Shown: positions 10,885 to 21,776, counted from the first letter of the stretch. The stretch: DNA of 64,000 bases from Spiribacter halobius (GCF_020883455.1 NZ_CP086615.1:930001-994000), one strand, 5' to 3'. Program-made: numbers and translations. The notes: generated by a model not told the origin, from the sequence alone.

Positions 10885-11657
10885 TGGCGGCCGTGGCGGA
10901 CTGGAACGGCGAGCCGGAGGCGCCGCGGGCGTCGGTGCGCGCCGGCGCCCGGCTGCTGCTGTGGCTGGCGCTGGCCCTGGTGCTGGCCAGCGGGCTGTCG
11001 CTGGCGCTGGAGCACTGGCTGCCGGAGCGCTGGTTTCCGCTGGCGGCTGTGCGCTTCGACGGCGATCTGAGCCGGGTGCGGGAGGCGGATCTGCGGGCCG
11101 CGGTGGCGCCGCATCTGGATGCCGGCCTGCTGAGCGTGGACGTGGGCGCGCTGCGGGGCGCCGTCGAGGCCCTGCCCTGGGTGTCCGGAGCTGCGGTGCG
11201 CCGGGTCTGGCCGGATGCGGTCCGCATCACGGTGACCGAGCAGGTGCCGGTGGCGCTCTGGGGCGGCGGCGCGCTGATGAACGCGGACGGGGAGGTGTTC
11301 CGCCCGGAGCGGCTGCCCCAGGGGCTGCCCCGGCTGGCCGGCCCGCCGGGCAGCGCCGATCGGGTGCTGACGCGCTTCCGCGAGCTGCGCCCGCGGCTGG
11401 CCGCGGTGGGGCTGGAGACCCGCGGCCTGACGCTGGACGAGCGTCGCTCCTGGACCGTGCACCTCGCGGGCGACGCGTCGCTGCGACTCGGCCGGGAGCA
11501 GGTGGCCGAGCGTATGGCCCGTTTCCTGGCGGCGTGGCCGCGCATCGCCCCGGAGCCGGGGCGGCGGCTCGTCGCGGCGGACCTGCGCTATCCCAATGGT
11601 TTCGCCCTGCAATGGCAGGACCCGGTTTCGGCAAAGGGGGAGTCCCGAGGGGACTGA
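10884..11657 (+). CDS. ftsQ: Cell division protein FtsQ
   Basis: FtsQ is the single-pass inner-membrane protein that links early and late divisome parts through FtsB and FtsL. The 257-residue product has a short cytoplasmic tail, one membrane helix at about residues 27-45, a POTRA-like segment (FPLAAVRFDGDLSRVREADL) and a beta-rich periplasmic domain. Sequence conservation in this family is low, so the call rests on architecture and on the invariant ddl-ftsQ-ftsA order. ATG overlaps the ddlB stop. Confidence 0.94.
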   Translation: MAAVADWNGEPEAPRASVRAGARLLLWLALALVLASGLSLALEHWLPERWFPLAAVRFDGDLSRVREADLRAAVAPHLDAGLLSVDVGALRGAVEALPWVSGAAVRRVWPDAVRITVTEQVPVALWGGGALMNADGEVFRPERLPQGLPRLAGPPGSADRVLTRFRELRPRLAAVGLETRGLTLDERRSWTVHLAGDASLRLGREQVAERMARFLAAWPRIAPEPGRRLVAADLRYPNGFALQWQDPVSAKGESRGD

Positions 11658-11661
11658 TTCG

Positions 11662-12900
11662 ATGACGCGCAAACAGGAACGCAATCTGCTGGTGGGCCTC
11701 GACATTGGCACCTCGAAGGTGGTCGCCATCGTCGGCGAGATGCAGTCCACCGGCGACGTCGAGGTGATCGGCATCGGCTCGCACCCCTCGCGTGGCCTGA
11801 AGAAGGGGGTGGTGGTCAACATCGAGTCCACGGTGCAGTCGATCCAGCGCGCGGTGGAGGAGGCCGAGCTCATGGCCGGCTGCCAGATCCACTCGGTGTA
11901 TGCGGGCATCGCCGGCAGCCACGTGCGCTCGCTGAACAGCCACGGCATCGTCGCCATCCGCGACAAGGAGGTGACCCAGAGCGACGTCGACCGGGTGATC
12001 GACGCCGCCCGCGCCGTGGCCATCCCGGCGGACCAGAAGATCCTCCACATCCTGCCGCAGGAATTCATCATCGACAGCCAGGAGGGCGTGCGCGAGCCGG
12101 TGGGGATGTCCGGCGTGCGCCTCGAGGCCAAGGTGCACATGGTCACCGGGGCAGTGAGCGCAGCCCAGAACATCATCAAGTGCGTGCGCCGCTGTGGGCT
12201 CGAGGTGGACGACGTCATCCTCGAGCAGCTCGCCTCGAGCCATGCCGTGCTCACCGACGACGAGAAGGAGCTCGGCGTCTGCCTGGTGGACATCGGCGGC
12301 GGCACCACGGACATCGCCGTGTTCACTGACGGCGCGATTCGCCACACCGCGGTGATCCCCATCGCTGGCGATCAGGTCACCAACGACATCGCCGTGGCCC
12401 TGCGCACGCCCACCCAGCACGCGGAAGAGATCAAGGTGCGCTACGCCTGCGCGCTGTCCCAGCTCGCCGGCGCCGAGGAGACCATCGAGGTGCCCTCGGT
12501 GGGGGACCGGCCGCCGCGGCGGCTCTCGCGCCAGACCCTGGCCGAGGTGGTGGAGCCCCGCTACGAGGAGCTGATGACCCTGGTACAGGCGGAGCTGCGG
12601 CGCAGCGGCTTCGAGGACCTGATCGCCGCCGGCATCGTGCTTACCGGCGGCAGCGCCAAGATGGAGGGCGCCATCGACCTCGCCGAGGAGGTCTTCCACA
12701 TGCCCGTGCGGCTGGGCCTGCCCCAGCACATGACCGGGCTCACCGACGTGGTCCGCAACCCGATCTACGCCACCGGCGTCGGGCTGCTGCATTTCGGCCA
12801 TCGCCACCGCGGCCAGATGAGCGCGGAGCTGGCCAACCCGGAGGGCGGCTTCGCCGCGCTCTGGTCGCGCATGAAGAGCTGGTTTCAGGGAAATTTCTGA
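11662..12900 (+). CDS. ftsA: Cell division protein FtsA
   Basis: FtsA is an actin-like ATPase that tethers FtsZ to the membrane and recruits the later divisome. The 412-residue product has the phosphate-1 segment GLDIGTSKV near the start, LVDIGGGTTDIAVF, TGGSAKMEG and a C-terminal amphipathic helix ending WSRMKSWFQGNF that inserts into the membrane. The ATG at 11662, five bases after the ftsQ stop, gives the standard N-terminus. The frame is open further upstream inside ftsQ. Confidence 0.97.
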   Translation: MTRKQERNLLVGLDIGTSKVVAIVGEMQSTGDVEVIGIGSHPSRGLKKGVVVNIESTVQSIQRAVEEAELMAGCQIHSVYAGIAGSHVRSLNSHGIVAIRDKEVTQSDVDRVIDAARAVAIPADQKILHILPQEFIIDSQEGVREPVGMSGVRLEAKVHMVTGAVSAAQNIIKCVRRCGLEVDDVILEQLASSHAVLTDDEKELGVCLVDIGGGTTDIAVFTDGAIRHTAVIPIAGDQVTNDIAVALRTPTQHAEEIKVRYACALSQLAGAEETIEVPSVGDRPPRRLSRQTLAEVVEPRYEELMTLVQAELRRSGFEDLIAAGIVLTGGSAKMEGAIDLAEEVFHMPVRLGLPQHMTGLTDVVRNPIYATGVGLLHFGHRHRGQMSAELANPEGGFAALWSRMKSWFQGNF

Positions 12901-12919
12901 ACGGACTTAAGGGCAACAA

Positions 12920-12938
12920 CGCCGGTGCGGCACCGGCG
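12920..12938. other. Hairpin in the ftsA-ftsZ spacer
   Basis: A perfect 8-bp inverted repeat (CGCCGGTG, loop CGG, CACCGGCG) sits in the 73-base spacer between ftsA and ftsZ, upstream of an AGGAGG-type ribosome binding site just before the ftsZ ATG. There is no U-tract, so it is not a standard terminator. It could slow polymerase, protect the ftsZ message or be neutral. Confidence 0.4.
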
Positions 12939-12973
12939 ACGATCGCACGCAGAGTGTCACAGGAGGCGCAGCA

Positions 12974-14122
12974 ATGTTCGAACTAATGGACTCCTTCAGC
13001 CAGAACGCCGTGATCAAGGTCATCGGCGTCGGCGGTGGCGGCGGCAACGCCGTCCAGCACATGGTCTCGGCGGACGTGGAGGGCGTGGACTTCATCTGCG
13101 CCAACACCGACGCCCAGGCCCTCAAGAACAGCTCGGCGCGCACCGCGCTCCAGCTCGGCTCCGGCATCACCAAGGGGCTCGGCGCCGGTGCCAACCCGGA
13201 GGTGGGCCGCGACGCCGCCGAGCAGGATCGGGAGCGCATCGCGGAGGTGCTCGAGGGCGCCGACATGGTGTTCATCACCGCCGGCATGGGTGGCGGCACC
13301 GGTACCGGCGCGGCGCCGGTGGTGGCGCAGATCGCCAAGGAGATGGGCATCCTCACGGTGGCCGTGGTCACCAAGCCGTTCCCGTTCGAGGGTGCCAAGC
13401 GCATGAGCGTGGCCAAGGAGGGGATCCGTGAGCTGTCCCGTCACGTGGACTCGCTGATCACCATCCCCAACGAGAAGCTGCTCTCGGTGCTCGGCAAGGA
13501 GCTGACGCTGCTGAACGCCTTCAAGAGCGCCAACGACGTGCTTCTGGGGGCGGTCAAGGGCATTGCCGAGCTGATCACCCGCCCGGGGCTGATCAACGTC
13601 GACTTCGCCGACGTGCGCACCGTGATGTCCGAAATGGGCATGGCGGTCATGGGCTCAGGCCAGGCCAGCGGCGAGGGCCGCGCCCGCGAGGCCGCGGAGC
13701 GGGCCATCGCCTGCCCCCTGCTGGAGGACGCCAACATTGCCGGCGCCCACGGCATCCTGGTGAACGTCACCGCAGGGCTGGATCTGTCCATCGGCGAGTT
13801 CGACGAGGTGGGCAACGCGGTCAAGGAGTTTGCCTCGGACGACGCCACCGTCGTCGTGGGCACGGTGATCGACCCCGAGCTGGAGAACGAGCTGCGGGTG
13901 ACCGTGGTCGCCACCGGCCTCGGCATGCCGCAGTCGGCGCAGGAGCCGGTGGCCCCGGCCCAGACGGTGGCCCGCAAGGCGAGCGGGGAAGTGGACTACG
14001 GGCAGCTGGAGCGGCCGACGGTGATCCGCAAGAAGGCTGCCAACGACCGCCATCCGGTGCAGGGCGAGGGCGACATGGACTACCTCGACATCCCCGCGTT
14101 CCTGCGGCGCCAGGCGGACTGA
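12974..14122 (+). CDS. ftsZ: Cell division protein FtsZ (tubulin-like GTPase)
   Basis: FtsZ polymerises into the cytokinetic ring at midcell. The 382-residue product has the N-terminal [14 protein letters not shown], the tubulin signature [11 protein letters not shown] at about 107-117 and the synergy loop [11 protein letters not shown] that completes the GTPase site. The conserved C-terminal peptide [14 protein letters not shown] binds FtsA and ZapD, and zapD is also in this window. A strong SD (AGGAGG) precedes the ATG. It is the first gene of the cluster with a real spacer upstream. Confidence 0.98.
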   Translation: MFELMDSFSQNAVIKVIGVGGGGGNAVQHMVSADVEGVDFICANTDAQALKNSSARTALQLGSGITKGLGAGANPEVGRDAAEQDRERIAEVLEGADMVFITAGMGGGTGTGAAPVVAQIAKEMGILTVAVVTKPFPFEGAKRMSVAKEGIRELSRHVDSLITIPNEKLLSVLGKELTLLNAFKSANDVLLGAVKGIAELITRPGLINVDFADVRTVMSEMGMAVMGSGQASGEGRAREAAERAIACPLLEDANIAGAHGILVNVTAGLDLSIGEFDEVGNAVKEFASDDATVVVGTVIDPELENELRVTVVATGLGMPQSAQEPVAPAQTVARKASGEVDYGQLERPTVIRKKAANDRHPVQGEGDMDYLDIPAFLRRQAD

Positions 14123-14201
14123 GGCTGGCGCCGCGGCCGCAGGTGCGGTGCATCGCTCCGACGAACGGGGCGATGCTGCACGCGGGCGGTGTTGCAGTGC
14201 A

Positions 14202-14231
14202 ATGACAGGGAGATGCGCATTTGGTTACACT
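14202..14231 (+). promoter_or_regulatory. Candidate promoter for lpxC
   Basis: In the 210-base ftsZ-lpxC spacer, ATGACA at 14202-14207 (one change from the -35 consensus) is followed after 18 bases by TACACT at 14226-14231. That places a transcript start roughly 95 bases before the lpxC ATG. The match is moderate. An imperfect hairpin (GTGCATCGC with GCGATGCTGCAC) lies just upstream at about 14147-14182 and may end the ftsZ transcript. Confidence 0.4.
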
Positions 14232-14332
14232 GCGCAACTTAATTGTCGCCGGTCCGGACGCTTCCAGCACGTGCATGGTGCGCGCTAGGCTATCGGGTTT
14301 GGTGGCGCGTGCCGGTCAGGGAAACAGTGCCG

Positions 14333-15247
14333 ATGATCCGACAAAGAACCCTTAAGAACAGCATCCGGGCCACCGGCGTCGGCCTGCATACGGGGGTCAA
14401 GGTGTACCTCACCCTGCGCCCGGCTGCCCCGAACACCGGTATCCGCTTCTGTCGCGTGGACCTGCCCGAGCCGGTGGAGATACCGGCCCATCCGGAGAAC
14501 GTGGGCGACACCGTGCTCTCCACCTGCCTGGTGAAGGACGGCGTTCGCGTCGCCACGGTGGAGCATCTGCTCTCCGCCATGGCGGGGCTCGGCATCGACA
14601 ACGCCTATGTGGACCTCTCGGCCCCCGAAGTGCCGATCATGGACGGCAGCGCCGGACCGTTCGTGTTCCTGATCCGCTCCGCGGGCATCCTCGAGCAGGA
14701 GGCGCCGAAGCGCTTCGTGCGCATCCTCGAGCCGCTGCGCGTGGATGGCGAGGACGGCAAATGGGTCAGCTTCGAGCCCTACGAGGGCTTCAAGGTGGGC
14801 TACACGCTGGAGTTCGACCACCCGGTGTTCAAATCCGGCTCGCGCAGCGCCGAGGTGGACTTCTCCTCGACTTCCTTCGTCAAGGAGGTGAGCCGCGCGC
14901 GGACCTTCGGCTTCATGCGCGACATCGAGCACCTGCGCCAGAACAACCTGGCCCTTGGCGGCAGCCTGGACAACGCCATCGTGGTGGATGACTACCGCAT
15001 CCTGAACGAGGACGGCCTGCGCTACCACGACGAGTTCGCCAAGCACAAGATTCTCGACGCCATTGGCGACCTCTACCAGCTCAATCGCAGCGTCATCGGC
15101 GCCTTCCACGGCCACAAGTCGGGCCACGAGATGAACAACCGGCTCCTGCGCGCCATGCTCCAGCGGGACAGCGCCTGGGAGGAGGTCACCTTCGAGGACA
15201 CCGAGAACGTCCCCATCGCCTTCGACCGCCCGGTGCCGGTGGCCTGA
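14333..15247 (+). CDS. lpxC: UDP-3-O-acyl-N-acetylglucosamine deacetylase
   Basis: LpxC is the zinc deacetylase that commits UDP-acyl-GlcNAc to lipid A synthesis. The 304-residue product starts [11 protein letters not shown], close to the E. coli N-terminus. Zinc ligands are visible as His78 in TVEHLLSAM, and His238 and Asp242 in [10 protein letters not shown]; the family's catalytic histidine is in the later HGHKSGH segment. The ATG at 14333 was chosen over the longer open frame for this match. The dcw-distal position after ftsZ is standard. Confidence 0.97.
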   Translation: MIRQRTLKNSIRATGVGLHTGVKVYLTLRPAAPNTGIRFCRVDLPEPVEIPAHPENVGDTVLSTCLVKDGVRVATVEHLLSAMAGLGIDNAYVDLSAPEVPIMDGSAGPFVFLIRSAGILEQEAPKRFVRILEPLRVDGEDGKWVSFEPYEGFKVGYTLEFDHPVFKSGSRSAEVDFSSTSFVKEVSRARTFGFMRDIEHLRQNNLALGGSLDNAIVVDDYRILNEDGLRYHDEFAKHKILDAIGDLYQLNRSVIGAFHGHKSGHEMNNRLLRAMLQRDSAWEEVTFEDTENVPIAFDRPVPVA

Positions 15248-15272
15248 CCGGGCGCGAGGTCCTCCGCTGGGA

Positions 15273-15364
15273 CTAACCGCAAAGACGCGAAGGGCGCAAA
15301 GGTTCACGCAGAGGAATTGGCTTTCTTTGCGAATCCTTCGCGCCCTTTGCGCCTTTGCGGTTAG
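15273..15364. repeat. Imperfect palindromic repeat after lpxC
   Basis: Two arms of about 30 bases read CTAACCGCAAAG...GGGCGCAAAGG and its near inverted copy, separated by about 32 bases, lying just after the lpxC stop and ending 24 bases from the 3' end of the convergent DUF721 gene. The purine-rich arms differ in composition from the GC-rich surroundings. It could fold as a long stem and act as a bidirectional terminator. The shape suggests a dispersed miniature element, although I see only one copy here. Confidence 0.75.
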
Positions 15365-15388
15365 CCCAACCAGCGCTCGGTAACCCTG

Positions 15389-15844
15389 CTAGCTATCCTC
15401 GTGTCGCGAGCGGGAGGCCAGGCGAAGCAGGGCGGAGCGGAGCTGCGGGTTGTCGGTGGCGGCGGCGGCCTCGCGGAGGTTGTCGCGGGCGGACGCGGTG
15501 AGCTCCCGGGGCTCGCGCTTGCGGGCGAGGCGCGGCGGCTCCACGCTGATCCGGCAGCGGGTTGGCCGGTGCCCGGTGGCGCGGGCGGCGGCCTCCAGCA
15601 GGGCCCGCTGGTGGTAGCGCAGCTGGGAGGCCCATACCGGGCCTTCCGCCACCAGCACCACGGCCTCCTCATCCACCCCGGCGAGCTGCCAGTGCCCGCG
15701 CAGGCGGGCCGGCAGGGCGGCCTGCAGGCGACGCTGCAGGGTGGCGAGTGAGCGCGCCCGCTCGGCGATGCTGCCGAGCGTGCTGCGGTCACCGCGGAGG
15801 ATGCCCCGTACCGCGCGGGGACGCGAACGGCGTGCGCTGCTCAT
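15389..15844 (-). CDS. dciA: DUF721 / DciA-like protein
   Basis: The 151-residue product matches the DUF721 family, shown in Pseudomonas to include DciA, a loader or operator of the replicative helicase DnaB in bacteria without DnaC. The N-terminal 40 residues are basic. The family domain is the part around [27 protein letters not shown] and [14 protein letters not shown], where the short strands and the W/Q positions are typical. It lies divergent to secA and convergent to lpxC, its common position in gammaproteobacteria. The helicase role is inferred from the family. Confidence 0.8.
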   Translation of the reverse strand: MSSARRSRPRAVRGILRGDRSTLGSIAERARSLATLQRRLQAALPARLRGHWQLAGVDEEAVVLVAEGPVWASQLRYHQRALLEAAARATGHRPTRCRISVEPPRLARKREPRELTASARDNLREAAAATDNPQLRSALLRLASRSRHEDS

Positions 15845-15852
15845 CGGGCTCC

Positions 15853-15881
15853 TGAATTCGGCCGAGCATTTACGCTATAGT
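15853..15881 (+). promoter_or_regulatory. Candidate secA promoter
   Basis: TATAGT at 15876-15881 is a good -10 element. The base-matched -35 position 17 bases upstream (15853-15858, TGAATT) is weak. It lies in the short divergent region between the DUF721 gene and secA, about 75 bases before the secA ATG. Confidence 0.45.
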
Positions 15882-15953
15882 ACCGCGTCGCCCGACGGCC
15901 CGTCCGTGACCGGGCGGGTCGTCATTTCGCCGCAACCCAATCCGGACCCCTCC

Positions 15954-18695
<2,742 letters not shown>

Positions 18696-18706
18696 GCAGG
18701 CACCTG

Positions 18707-19921
18707 ATGGCCGTCGGTGACGATCCCCTGCCGCTGCTGCGTCCGGTGCCCGGCGTGCGCCTCGGCGCCGCCGAGGCGGGCATCCGCAAGCCCGGCCGCC
18801 CCGACCTCGTCGTGCTCGAGCTCGCCGCCGGCAGCGAGGTGGCCGCCGCGTTCACCCGCAACCGCTTTCGCGCTGCGCCGGTGCGCCTTGCCGAGCACCA
18901 TCTTGCCGTGGACGAGCCGCGCTACCTGCTCATCAACACCGGTAACGCCAACGCCGGCACCGGCCGCGAGGGCGAGCGGGCCGCGACGGAGACCTGCGGG
19001 ATGCTGGCGGCCCTCGCCGGCTGCCGCCCGCAACAGGTGTTGCCCTTCTCCACGGGCGTGATCGGCGAGTCACTGCCCGTGACGCCCTTCCGGCGCGCCC
19101 TGCCGGGCCTCCTCGGGGAGCTTGCCGAGGACCGCTGGGCCGAGGCCGCCACCGGCATCCTCACCACCGACACCCGGCCGAAGGGCGCGAGCCGCAGCCT
19201 CGAGGTGGACGGCAGGACGGTGACGCTCACCGGGATCGCCAAGGGCGCCGGCATGATCCGACCCGACATGGCGACCATGCTCGCCTTCATCGCCACCGAC
19301 GCCGCCTTCGAGCCGGGGCTGGCGCGGCGCCTCCTGCGCGAGGCGGTGGCAGGCAGCTTCAATCGCATCACCGTGGACGGCGACACCTCCACCAACGATG
19401 CCTGCGCCCTGGCGGCCACCGGGGCCTCCGGGGCGCGCCTGCGCTCGGACAGCCCCGAGCTCGCCGCCTACCGTGATGCCCTGCAGGGCCTTTGCGGCGA
19501 TCTCGCCCGGGCCATCGTGCGTGACGGCGAAGGGGCAACCCGGATGGTGAGCATTGGCGTGACCGGTGCCGCCAGCGAGGCGGAGGCCGAGCGCGTCGGC
19601 TTCACCGTGGCCGAGTCGCCCCTGGTGAAGACCGCCGTGTTCGCCGGCGATCCGAACTGGGGCCGCATCCTCGCCGCCGTCGGCCGCGCCGGCATCGACG
19701 ACCTCGACGTCGAGCGCGTGCGCATCCACCTCGACGACTACCTCATCGCCGAGCACGGCGGCCGCGCCGCCACCTACGAGGAACACGAGGCCGCCACCCG
19801 CATGGCCGGCGAGGAGGTCACCATCGGCATCGACCTCGGCCGGGGCGCCGCGGCGGCCACGGTATGGACCTGCGACCTGTCCTATGAGTATGTGCGGATC
19901 AATGCCGAGTACCGCTCGTAG
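18707..19921 (+). CDS. argJ: Bifunctional ornithine acetyltransferase / N-acetylglutamate synthase
   Basis: ArgJ recycles the acetyl group from N-acetylornithine to glutamate in arginine synthesis, and in many bacteria also makes N-acetylglutamate from acetyl-CoA. The 404-residue precursor has the self-cleavage site PDMATML, where Thr190 becomes the N-terminal nucleophile of the beta chain. Also visible are FSTGVIGE, NRITVDGDTSTNDA and GDPNWGR. The C-terminus YVRINAEYRS is typical, so the protein is complete. It starts 11 bases after secA and is probably co-transcribed with it. Confidence 0.96.
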   Translation: MAVGDDPLPLLRPVPGVRLGAAEAGIRKPGRPDLVVLELAAGSEVAAAFTRNRFRAAPVRLAEHHLAVDEPRYLLINTGNANAGTGREGERAATETCGMLAALAGCRPQQVLPFSTGVIGESLPVTPFRRALPGLLGELAEDRWAEAATGILTTDTRPKGASRSLEVDGRTVTLTGIAKGAGMIRPDMATMLAFIATDAAFEPGLARRLLREAVAGSFNRITVDGDTSTNDACALAATGASGARLRSDSPELAAYRDALQGLCGDLARAIVRDGEGATRMVSIGVTGAASEAEAERVGFTVAESPLVKTAVFAGDPNWGRILAAVGRAGIDDLDVERVRIHLDDYLIAEHGGRAATYEEHEAATRMAGEEVTIGIDLGRGAAAATVWTCDLSYEYVRINAEYRS

Positions 19922-19933
19922 CGAGCGGTACTC
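19907..19933. repeat. Perfect hairpin around the argJ stop codon
   Basis: The last four sense codons of argJ (GAGTACCGCTCG) are followed by the stop TAG as a 3-base loop and then by the exact reverse complement CGAGCGGTACTC. This makes a 12-bp perfect stem with the stop codon in the loop. There is no U-tract after it. It borders the heptad-type repeat that starts at 19935. Confidence 0.75.
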
Positions 19934-19934
19934 G

Positions 19935-20070
19935 AGTTGCAAGTGGCAAGATGCAAGTTGCAAGTTGTGACCGGCGATCGGTGAGGGGGAAGCCGGAGCG
20001 AGTGCTGGCCCAGGTCGAGCGTGGTGACGCGCTTTGCCGGAAGAGACTTGTAACTTGAACTTGCCACTTG
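19935..20070. repeat. Heptad-type inverted repeat element, copy 1
   Basis: The left arm (19935-19967) is built from GCAAGTT-like units. The right arm (20046-20070) is the inverse, with AACTTG/CCACTTG units. They flank about 78 bases of unrelated GC-rich DNA. A second element of the same design lies at 29714-29906. The right arm contains the only plausible start codons of the downstream Nudix-ThiE gene. Confidence 0.65.
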
Positions 20071-21047
20071 ATACTCCGCCCTCGAAGGGGGCGGTCTCAG
20101 TCGCCGCCGGCGTCCTCCGCGACCGGCAGGGCCGCGTGCTGGTGACCCGCCGGGCCGACCATCGCCATCAGGGTGGGCTCTGGGAATTTCCCGGCGGCAA
20201 GATCGAGCCCGGGGAGAGCGTCGAGGCGGCGCTGGCGCGGGAGCTGGCCGAGGAGCTCGGCATCCGGGTGCAGGCGAGCCGGCCCCTGATCCGGGTGCCG
20301 TACCGCTATCCGGACAAGCAGGTGTGCCTCGAGGTCCACGAGGTGACGCAATTCGAGGGCGAGCCGCAGGGCCTGGAAGGGCAGCCCCTGCGCTGGCTGC
20401 CCACGGCGGCGCTCGAGGCGGGCCTCTTTCCGGCCGCCAACCGGCCGATCATCACGGCCGTGCGCCTGCCGGGTGTCTACGTCATCTCCCCCGACGCCGA
20501 CGATCCGCAGCGCTGGCTGGCGGCGCTGGAGGCCACGCTCGCCCGGGGTGCACGGCTGCTGCAGATGCGGGTGCGCGGTGCGCCGGGCGAGCGCCGCCCG
20601 CTGGCCGAGCAGGCCCTTGACCGCACCCGTGCCGCTGGCGCGAAGCTGCTCATCAACGGCGACCCGCCGCTTGCCGCGGCGCTGGGAGCCGACGGCGTCC
20701 ACCTGACCGCACGCCAGCTCGCGGAGTGCGACTCCCGCCCCCTGCCCACCCCGCACCTCGTGGCCGCGTCCTGTCACGATCCCGCCGAGCTGGCACGTGC
20801 GGCGCGGCTCGGCATCGATTTCGCCGTCCTGGGCCCGGTGGCCGCCACCGCCAGCCACCCCGACGCCGACCCCCTCGGCTGGGAGCGCTTCGCCGCCTGG
20901 ACCGCCGATGCCCCTCTGCCGGTCTACGCCCTCGGCGGCCTGAGCCCCGCCGACCGCGACACGGCCCGCGCCCAAGGCGCCCAGGGCGTCGCCGGCATCC
21001 GCGCCTTCTGGGGGCCCGACACAGGCGATGCTCATCTTCCCAGGTAG
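20034..21047 (+). CDS. Nudix hydrolase fused to a ThiE-like domain
   Basis: The N-terminal half is a MutT-type Nudix hydrolase with a Nudix box at about 55-77 (GGKIEPGE through RELAEELGI), expected to clean up oxidised nucleotides such as 8-oxo-dGTP. The C-terminal half (about 150-330) is a thiamine-phosphate-synthase-like barrel. It keeps ADGVHL and a GPVAAT loop but lacks the usual TxTK diphosphate-binding lysine, so synthase activity is doubtful. This fusion is known next to argJ-secA in gammaproteobacteria. There is no in-frame ATG or GTG before the domain. Possible TTG starts at 20034, 20055 and 20061 all lie near or in the repeat. The TAG stop lies inside the REP at 21044. Confidence 0.85.
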   Translation: MPEETCNLNLPLDTPPSKGAVSVAAGVLRDRQGRVLVTRRADHRHQGGLWEFPGGKIEPGESVEAALARELAEELGIRVQASRPLIRVPYRYPDKQVCLEVHEVTQFEGEPQGLEGQPLRWLPTAALEAGLFPAANRPIITAVRLPGVYVISPDADDPQRWLAALEATLARGARLLQMRVRGAPGERRPLAEQALDRTRAAGAKLLINGDPPLAAALGADGVHLTARQLAECDSRPLPTPHLVAASCHDPAELARAARLGIDFAVLGPVAATASHPDADPLGWERFAAWTADAPLPVYALGGLSPADRDTARAQGAQGVAGIRAFWGPDTGDAHLPR

Positions 21048-21076
21048 GTCGGCATCCGCCGCAGGCGGACGCCGAC
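21044..21076 (+). repeat. GTAG-headed palindrome (REP-like), copy R1
   Basis: GTAG is followed by a 13-bp stem (GTCGGCATCCGCC, loop GCA, GGCGGACGCCGAC, one mismatch). A GTAG tetranucleotide 5' of an imperfect palindrome is the hallmark of REP elements mobilised by RAYT transposases. The TAG of the head (21045-21047) is the stop codon of the Nudix-ThiE gene. Confidence 0.8.
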
Positions 21077-21163
21077 ATCCCACGGCCGCGACGCTTGCAG
21101 CATGTCGCGGGCATGGGCAGCGGTAGTTCAGGGTCGAGCGTGACCGCTGAGGTGGACGCAGCC

Positions 21164-21288
21164 GTGGTGCCCAGGGCGGGGAGTGCCCCCCTCTCCCGGG
21201 ACACGCCGTGAATCCGTCCCTGGAGGCTCCACTGCGGCATCCCTGCCGCAGAGGGTCCCGGGAGAGGCAGCCACTCCCCGCCCACCAC
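21164..21288. repeat. Long imperfect inverted repeat (cruciform) in the Nudix-yacG spacer
   Basis: Arms at about 21164-21202 and 21255-21288 share GGCGGGGAGTG and CTCTCCCGGGAC with their complements, around a roughly 50-base centre that itself holds a small hairpin (CTGCGGCA...TGCCGCAG). The centre contains ACGCCGTGAATCCGTCCCTG, related to the inverse of the centre of the next element, which suggests one dispersed family. The spacer 21048-21576 holds only repeats and no credible gene. Confidence 0.75.
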
Positions 21289-21381
21289 CCACCCGGCCAG
21301 CTTCAGCGTGGGCGACTGATCCGCCTCTGCCACGAACCTTGCCGCGGTAAACTCCCTCGCGGATGAACCTCGGTGCGTTCG

Positions 21382-21491
21382 GGGCGGAGCCTGGTGGCCG
21401 CTTCCGGGACCGTAGGCGACAGGGATGTCGCCTTCGAGCCTACACGGATGTATTTACGGCGTGTCCCGGAAGCGGCCACCAGGCTCCGCCC
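21382..21491. repeat. Perfect 29-bp inverted repeat (cruciform)
   Basis: The left arm 21382-21410 (GGGCGGAGCCTGG...CCGGGAC) is the exact reverse complement of 21463-21491, with a 52-base centre. The centre folds again: GTAGGCGACA and TGTCGCC, then GCCTAC. It also contains GGATGTATTTACGGCGTG, related in inverse to the neighbouring cruciform. No protein is credible through it. Confidence 0.85.
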
Positions 21492-21547
21492 TGGGCACGG
21501 GTCGAGCGGTTGCCTGCCGGGGTCGCGGATGAGGACGGATGAGGAAT

Positions 21548-21580
21548 GTCGGCGTCCGCCTTTGGCGGATGCCGACCTAC
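21548..21580 (-). repeat. GTAG-headed palindrome (REP-like), copy R2
   Basis: This is the inverted partner of R1: on the minus strand it reads GTAG then GTCGGCATCCGCC, loop AAA, GGCGGACGCCGAC. The two copies face outward and bracket the two cruciforms. The TAG of its head (minus strand, 21577-21579) is the stop codon of yacG. Confidence 0.8.
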
Positions 21581-21774
21581 CGGGGATCGTCCTCTTCCCG
21601 CCACTCCGAATCCAGCGTGGTCTCGTCGGCGGGTTCACCGGGAATGCGGTGGCGCTCGTCGAGCCATTCGCCGAGATCGATGAGCTTGCAGCGGCGGGAG
21701 CAGAAGGGGCGGTAGCGGGCGGCGTCGGTCCACTCGACCGGCGTGCCGCAGGTCGGGCAGTGCACGGTGGTCAT
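21577..21774 (-). CDS. yacG: DNA gyrase inhibitor / zinc-finger protein YacG
   Basis: YacG is a small zinc protein reported to bind GyrB and inhibit gyrase. The 65-residue product has four cysteines in CPTCG (residues 6-9) and CSRRC (25-29), followed by the family segment [19 protein letters not shown]. The ATG at 21774 lies 2 bases after the zapD stop. It is the last gene of the pilBCD-coaE-zapD-yacG run. The stop codon is inside repeat R2. Confidence 0.93.
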   Translation of the reverse strand: MTTVHCPTCGTPVEWTDAARYRPFCSRRCKLIDLGEWLDERHRIPGEPADETTLDSEWREEDDPR

Positions 21775-21776
21775 GG

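Noticed and set aside
21048-21576. Small open frames across the Nudix-yacG spacer
   Set aside because: All cross the cruciform arms, lack ribosome sites and change composition at each arm. The region is better explained as repeats.
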